From assembly GCA_020628645.1 (NCBI GenBank), contig JAHDES010000012.1:1-64000 (forward strand): a stretch of 64,000 nucleotides of DNA. The letters run 5' to 3'. Source of the DNA: Saprospiraceae bacterium (lineage in GTDB: Bacteria; Bacteroidota; Bacteroidia; Chitinophagales; Saprospiraceae). Positions 60,015-64,000 of the stretch are shown here, one piece after another (position 1 is the first letter of the stretch; each line of letters opens with the position of its first letter). The notes under the pieces were generated by a model. That model was not told the origin of the DNA and did not search any database. It saw only the letters and a program-made list of their open reading frames with translations. A program made the position numbers and the translations under genes.

Positions 60015-61043
60015 ATGGAGTTAAAAAATGATTTATTATTAAGAACCGCAAGAGGAGAACAAGTCGAACGACCACCTGTGTGGCTCATGCGTCAAGCAGG
60101 TAGAATCTTACCTCAATATCGAGCGATACGATCTAGTTTATCAGGTTTTAAAGAATTGGTGGAGACCCCAGCTTTGGCGGCAGAAGTGACCATTCAACCC
60201 GTCGATGAATTGGATGTAGATGCAGCCATTATCTTTTCTGATATTTTGGTGATTCCAGAAGCAATGGGTTTACCTTACGAATTAGTAGAGAAAAAAGGGC
60301 CTTTATTTCCAAAGACAATTCAAAATCTACAGGATGTACAAGCATTGCAATCGGGAGAGAATGCAGCGGCTGAATTGCAATACGTTTTTGATGCGTTAAA
60401 ATTAACGAAAGAGGGTTTAAATGGACGTGTTCCTTTGATTGGTTTTTCGGGTGCGCCTTGGACGATTTTATCGTATATGGTGGAAGGTTCAGGAAGTAAA
60501 ACGTTTTCTAAAGCCAAGAAATTTCTATACACGCAACCACAAGCGGCCCATTTATTATTGCAGAAAATCACGGATACGACAATTGCTTATTTAAAGCAAA
60601 AAATCAAGCATGGAGCAGATTTGATTCAAGTGTTTGATTCGTGGGCAGGAATTTTAACACCAGCGCAATATCGCGTTTTTGCCTTGCCTTATATTCAACA
60701 AATTTGTGAAGCGATTGATGAGGTGCCGATTACGGTATTTGCAAAAGGGGCATGGTTTATTTTGGATGATTTGAAAGATGTTTCTTGTCAAACGATTGGT
60801 TTAGATTGGAATATGAATGCAGCTTTGCTTCGTCAGCAAATGGGAATAAACAAGGTCTTTCAAGGAAATCTTGATCCCTGTCAATTGTACGCGCCTATCA
60901 AAGAGATTGAGCAAGCAGCATTGGATATGATTACTAATTTTGGTCGAAAACACATTGCGAATCTCGGACATGGTGTTTATCCAGATACGCCTTTAGATGG
61001 GGTAAAAGCATTTGTGAATACCGTCAAGAATTATTCTTATTAA
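60015..61043 (+). CDS. hemE: Uroporphyrinogen III decarboxylase
   Basis: 342 aa, complete. Signature [12 protein letters not shown] (residues 19-30) near the N-terminus, [14 protein letters not shown], and [13 protein letters not shown]; the C-terminal region ends in GHGVYPDTP. Converts uroporphyrinogen III to coproporphyrinogen III in haem synthesis. Stand-alone gene; haem pathway partners are elsewhere. Confidence 0.95.
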   Translation: MELKNDLLLRTARGEQVERPPVWLMRQAGRILPQYRAIRSSLSGFKELVETPALAAEVTIQPVDELDVDAAIIFSDILVIPEAMGLPYELVEKKGPLFPKTIQNLQDVQALQSGENAAAELQYVFDALKLTKEGLNGRVPLIGFSGAPWTILSYMVEGSGSKTFSKAKKFLYTQPQAAHLLLQKITDTTIAYLKQKIKHGADLIQVFDSWAGILTPAQYRVFALPYIQQICEAIDEVPITVFAKGAWFILDDLKDVSCQTIGLDWNMNAALLRQQMGINKVFQGNLDPCQLYAPIKEIEQAALDMITNFGRKHIANLGHGVYPDTPLDGVKAFVNTVKNYSY

Positions 61044-61099
61044 AAAGGTATAACCATAATATTTTGTATCATTGCAACTCACGAACCTAAAATTATCAC

Positions 61100-62293
61100 A
61101 TGATTAATCAATCCTTTACCTTGCCTTGTGGCGTTACTGTTCCTAATCGTCTTGCGAAATCTGCTCTAAGTGAAGGCATTGCTAAACCCAATGGAAATCC
61201 ATCCACGGATTTATTCAATTTGTATGAGCGATGGGGGAAAGGCGGAGCTGGAATTTTGTTTACAGGTAATGTCATGGTAGATAAAGATCATTTGGTGAAT
61301 GCCAATGTTATGATTGCTGAAAATGAAGCTTTTTTAGAAGGCTTTACTACTTTAGCACAAAAAGCACAAGCCAATGGTACACATCTCTGGATGCAAATCA
61401 ATCATCCAGGACGACAAGCTCCTTTTTATTTGGATAAGGCCCCCGTCAGTGCCTCAGATGTTGGTTTACCTAGTAAAGTTTACCTGAAACCTCGTCCTTT
61501 AACAGAAGAAGAGATTCTGGACTTAATCGAACGCTATGGAAATGCTGCTTTATTAGCTAAAAAAGCAGGGATGAAAGGCGCGCAAATTCATGGAGCGCAT
61601 GGTTATTTGGTGAGTCAATTTTTATCTCCTTTGACCAATCTTCGTACCGATAAATGGGGTGGCTCTTTAGAAAATCGAGCGCGATTTGTACTAGAGATTT
61701 ATCGCAATATGCGTAAAAAAGTGGGGCTAGATTTTCCTTTAGGGATAAAAATAAATTCAGCAGACTTCCAACGTGGTGCATTTACAGAAGAAGAATCAAT
61801 GCAAGTTATTCAAATGCTTGATGCGGAAGGCATGGACTTAATTGAAGTATCAGGAGGAACATACGAACGCGCTGCAATGGTCGGTACAACGCAAAAAGAA
61901 AGTACCAAGCAGCGAGAGGCGTATTTTATGGATTTTATTGTAAAAGTGCGTCAAAAAATTAAAACGCCTTTGATGTTAACAGGTGGTTTTAGAACGCGAA
62001 AAACGATCATTTCCGCAATTGAGAATGGAGAATTAGATTTTGTAGGATTAGGTCGCCCATTTTGTTTATTTCCAAATGTCGCTAAAGAACTTATTGAAGG
62101 CACACGTGAAGAATGTCATGTTCCTGATTTATTAACGGGGGTATTAAAAATAGATCAAACAGGTATGCTACAAACGCCTTGGAATATGTTTCAATTAGCG
62201 CGAATGGGTAAAGGACTTGATCCAGATCCTAATATGGATATTTGGATGGTTTATGAAAAAATAACGGGCAAAACTCGTCCAGAAGGAGTTTAA
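61100..62293 (+). CDS. NADH:flavin oxidoreductase, Old Yellow Enzyme family
   Basis: 397 aa, FMN-binding TIM barrel. RLAKSALSEG (FMN-binding start), MQINHPGRQ, IHGAHGYLVSQFLSP with catalytic His/His-containing region, and C-terminal LTGGFRTRKT and GLGRPF. Reduces enones or related electrophiles with NAD(P)H. Substrate is unknown. Confidence 0.9.
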   Translation: MINQSFTLPCGVTVPNRLAKSALSEGIAKPNGNPSTDLFNLYERWGKGGAGILFTGNVMVDKDHLVNANVMIAENEAFLEGFTTLAQKAQANGTHLWMQINHPGRQAPFYLDKAPVSASDVGLPSKVYLKPRPLTEEEILDLIERYGNAALLAKKAGMKGAQIHGAHGYLVSQFLSPLTNLRTDKWGGSLENRARFVLEIYRNMRKKVGLDFPLGIKINSADFQRGAFTEEESMQVIQMLDAEGMDLIEVSGGTYERAAMVGTTQKESTKQREAYFMDFIVKVRQKIKTPLMLTGGFRTRKTIISAIENGELDFVGLGRPFCLFPNVAKELIEGTREECHVPDLLTGVLKIDQTGMLQTPWNMFQLARMGKGLDPDPNMDIWMVYEKITGKTRPEGV

Positions 62294-62348
62294 TGCTGTA
62301 AATTCAAGTATAAGCACATTTTTTCAATGTAAGATAAAAAAGCATACT

Positions 62349-62573
62349 ATGGACTACATTTATCTGTTAATTGAATTTATATTTTTTGGAATAGGTGTTT
62401 ATCTCTATTTATATTCTAGAGGTTTTTTAAAGGCAAAAGACCCTGTCAATCAGAAAAAAATGGATGAATATCGTGCAAAAAATGAAACGTGGATGCGTTA
62501 TGGTGGACTTTTTTTAGCGGCAATATTTTTGTTTAATATTGTTTTGCATATTCGAGATTTAATAGGTGGATGA
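62349..62573 (+). CDS. Small two-span membrane protein
   Basis: 74 aa with hydrophobic segments at about 5-23 and 50-68. The stop overlaps the nucleotidyltransferase start (ATGA), so the two are co-translated. No family recognised. Confidence 0.6.
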   Translation: MDYIYLLIEFIFFGIGVYLYLYSRGFLKAKDPVNQKKMDEYRAKNETWMRYGGLFLAAIFLFNIVLHIRDLIGG

Positions 62574-63340
62574 TACGAAAAAATCAAGCTATCGGGGCTT
62601 ATCTTCCTATTGATGAAAACGGATACATTATCAATTCGTGTTCTTGGGAAAATATACCTTTATCCTTACATGTCCTTTTAGAAAAAGTCATTTTATTTTA
62701 CCGAGATCAATTTAAAGAAAAACTACATTCTATCTATATGAGAGGAAGTGTTCCTAGAGGTTTTTATCAAGAAGATTATTCGGATATAGATACATTCGCT
62801 TTAGTACTGGAGGAAAATATTCGATGGCAAGCCTTGCCCTTAAAAAACACCCAATTTGAACAATCAAAGCCTCCAATTGAACTAGCAATCAGTTCTTACT
62901 CCACTAATCTAGCACAAGATTACCCTGCGCTCGCCATGCAACTTAAAACACAAGCCTTATGCATTTGGGGAAATAATTTACAGACTTCTTTACCTAAATA
63001 TAGCATTAATTCATCCCTATGTTTTCATTATCGTTGGTGGAAGCAAGATTATAACGATTTTCAAAAAAAAGAACAGCATTCTTTTACTGAAATTCAAGCA
63101 TTTATGAAGTTGATTTTACGAGTAGGAATGGAATTAGTTCTAGTACAAGAGCAGCGATATTCTCCAGATTTATATTATTGTTATCAATCATTTTCACAAC
63201 AATATCCTAATTATCAAAAATCAATGGAACAAATATTGTTGTATTATTTAAATCCTCATCTGTTTGAAATGATTAAAATATTGCCCCTTTGTGAATTTTT
63301 GACGATTGCTATCAAAAACACATTTAATCAAGCGAGATAA
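62570..63340 (+). CDS. MNT-type nucleotidyltransferase domain protein
   Basis: 256 aa. Polymerase-beta-like signature MRGSVPRGFYQEDYSDIDTFA: Gly-Ser plus Asp-x-Asp metal-binding pair at roughly residues 60-82, followed by a helical HEPN-like region (about 150-256). Similar proteins are antibiotic nucleotidyltransferases or the catalytic half of MNT-HEPN toxin/antitoxin pairs; no toxin partner gene is separate here. Confidence 0.7.
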   Translation: MIRKNQAIGAYLPIDENGYIINSCSWENIPLSLHVLLEKVILFYRDQFKEKLHSIYMRGSVPRGFYQEDYSDIDTFALVLEENIRWQALPLKNTQFEQSKPPIELAISSYSTNLAQDYPALAMQLKTQALCIWGNNLQTSLPKYSINSSLCFHYRWWKQDYNDFQKKEQHSFTEIQAFMKLILRVGMELVLVQEQRYSPDLYYCYQSFSQQYPNYQKSMEQILLYYLNPHLFEMIKILPLCEFLTIAIKNTFNQAR

Positions 63341-63407
63341 AGGTAAGTTCGCATAAATTTTTTTATACTTGCAGCATAAATCTGTTTAGCAAGTCAATAA
63401 TCTGAAT

Positions 63408-64000
63408 ATGAACAAGTTTTTTCTGCTTTTATGCAGTTTCCTTATGAGTTGGAATATCACTTTTTCACAAGAAGAAGTGCCTTCTTTTTATTCAACCGAT
63501 CACATTACAGCAATCAATATCACCTTTAAGCAATCCAATTGGCGTACCCTTTTAGATTCTTTAGCTTTGAAAGGAGATGGGATGTTATTTGGGAGTGTTT
63601 CCATAGATGGACAAACTTATAAAAATGTAGGGGTTCGATATGTAGTTGATCGTACTTATCGAGTGGATAAAATGCGAAATCCACTACACATCAAATTGAA
63701 TTTCATCAATAAAAATCAAAACCATCAAGGTTATAAATCCGTTCGTTTATCGCATTCCAAGCGTGACCCAAGTATGGTACGCGAAGTGATGGGGTACGAA
63801 ATTGCTCGTCAATACATGCCAGCTCCTAAAGCCAATTATGCTAAAGTGATGGTAAATGGCGCCTATTATGGTTTATTGGTGAATGTACAAGATGTCGATG
63901 GCGTATTTTTAGAAGAATATGGCGCATCTACTGAAAATACATTTATAGAATGTGTGCCTGATATTGATAAACGTGCTCAAGCTGGGTGTAAAAATAAAAT
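63408..64000 (+). CDS. CotH-family protein, 5' part (runs off window)
   Basis: At least 197 codons, no stop before the window end. Sec leader ending FSQ (about 21), then YSTDHITAINITF, GVRYVVDRTY, KSVRLSHSKRDPSMVREVMGYEI and the YYGLLVNVQDVDGVFL region typical of the CotH kinase-like fold. In this phylum such secreted CotH proteins often carry a C-terminal sorting domain, which would lie outside. The promoter-like TATACTTG box is at 63364-63371. Confidence 0.8.
   Translation, partial: MNKFFLLLCSFLMSWNITFSQEEVPSFYSTDHITAINITFKQSNWRTLLDSLALKGDGMLFGSVSIDGQTYKNVGVRYVVDRTYRVDKMRNPLHIKLNFINKNQNHQGYKSVRLSHSKRDPSMVREVMGYEIARQYMPAPKANYAKVMVNGAYYGLLVNVQDVDGVFLEEYGASTENTFIECVPDIDKRAQAGCKNK

Noticed and set aside
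59787-60088. Overlapping short ORFs in the hemE upstream region
   Set aside because: Both strands open by chance in AT-rich DNA; no recognisable protein or leader.
1-64000. CRISPR arrays or insertion sequences
   Set aside because: No regularly spaced repeats other than coding repeats in the tail spike, and no transposase gene was seen.

Overview
The window is about 37% G+C by eye and comes from a member of the Bacteroidota, most likely a Saprospiraceae/Cytophagia-like marine or freshwater relative. Evidence: a TonB-dependent receptor with an N-terminal carboxypeptidase-regulatory-like domain followed by a DUF4249 lipoprotein, a lipid-anchored TamA homologue (TamL type), a CotH-family protein, signal peptides ending in NAQ/SAQ/YAQ, A-rich leaders with few Shine-Dalgarno sites, and promoter-like TTG/TTTG (-33) plus TAnnTTTG (-7) boxes. 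All three stop codons are used normally, so the standard bacterial code applies.

Layout. Positions 1-6020 are host: cytochrome c lipoprotein, BtuF-like protein (minus), TonB receptor + DUF4249 lipoprotein, and a membrane-anchored thioredoxin (minus). Positions 6110-52316 are a complete-looking temperate tailed-phage prophage of 46.2 kb, bounded by an 80-bp direct repeat (79/80 identical) that lies inside a small host gene. The host gene's 5' part is at the right end (52429 downward) and its true 3' end is stranded at the left (6021-6189); the phage supplies a substitute C-terminus of exactly the same length. Positions 52563-64000 are host again: alpha/beta hydrolase, Pif1-like helicase, YdcF/DUF218 protein, rhomboid protease, SpoU-type RNA methyltransferase (all minus), TamL, hemE, Old Yellow Enzyme family oxidoreductase, small membrane protein, nucleotidyltransferase and the start of a CotH-like gene.

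Prophage, left to right: tyrosine integrase; an intergenic region with long palindromes; an unidentified helical 415-aa gene; a leftward immunity operon (HTH repressor-like protein, 327-aa protein, lipoprotein); a divergent 32-bp palindromic operator/promoter; a long rightward early region (small regulators, a dense structured-RNA locus, GH73-type glucosaminidase, DUF4373-like replication initiator carrying four TCCGCGGA repeats inside its gene, VRR-NUC-like nuclease, HNH endonuclease, C5 cytosine methyltransferase, ParB-linked N6/N4 methyltransferase); packaging and head entry (TerS, TerL, portal, Mu-F-like); a block of Cys-rich connector/tail proteins; a tail-assembly chaperone with an apparent -1 frameshift; tape measure; terminator and new promoter; scaffold-like and capsid-like genes, an additional Cys-rich structural gene and a tail-tube-like gene; three tail/adhesin proteins with Sec signal peptides, one with thirteen exact 18-residue repeats; then a lysis cassette of two holin-like proteins, a subtilisin-like protease, a secreted SNase-like nuclease and an amidase endolysin.

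The most unusual points: virion proteins with 4-5% cysteine, Sec leaders on tail genes with strong hairpins placed inside the leader-coding DNA, capsid genes downstream of the tape measure, a subtilase and a nuclease in the lysis cassette, an initiator-type phage tRNA fused to the stop codon of a small ORF, a second tRNA with a five-base anticodon loop, and two highly structured non-coding loci (13374-13602 and 21715-22106). No sequence search or folding program was run; all function calls come from motif reading.
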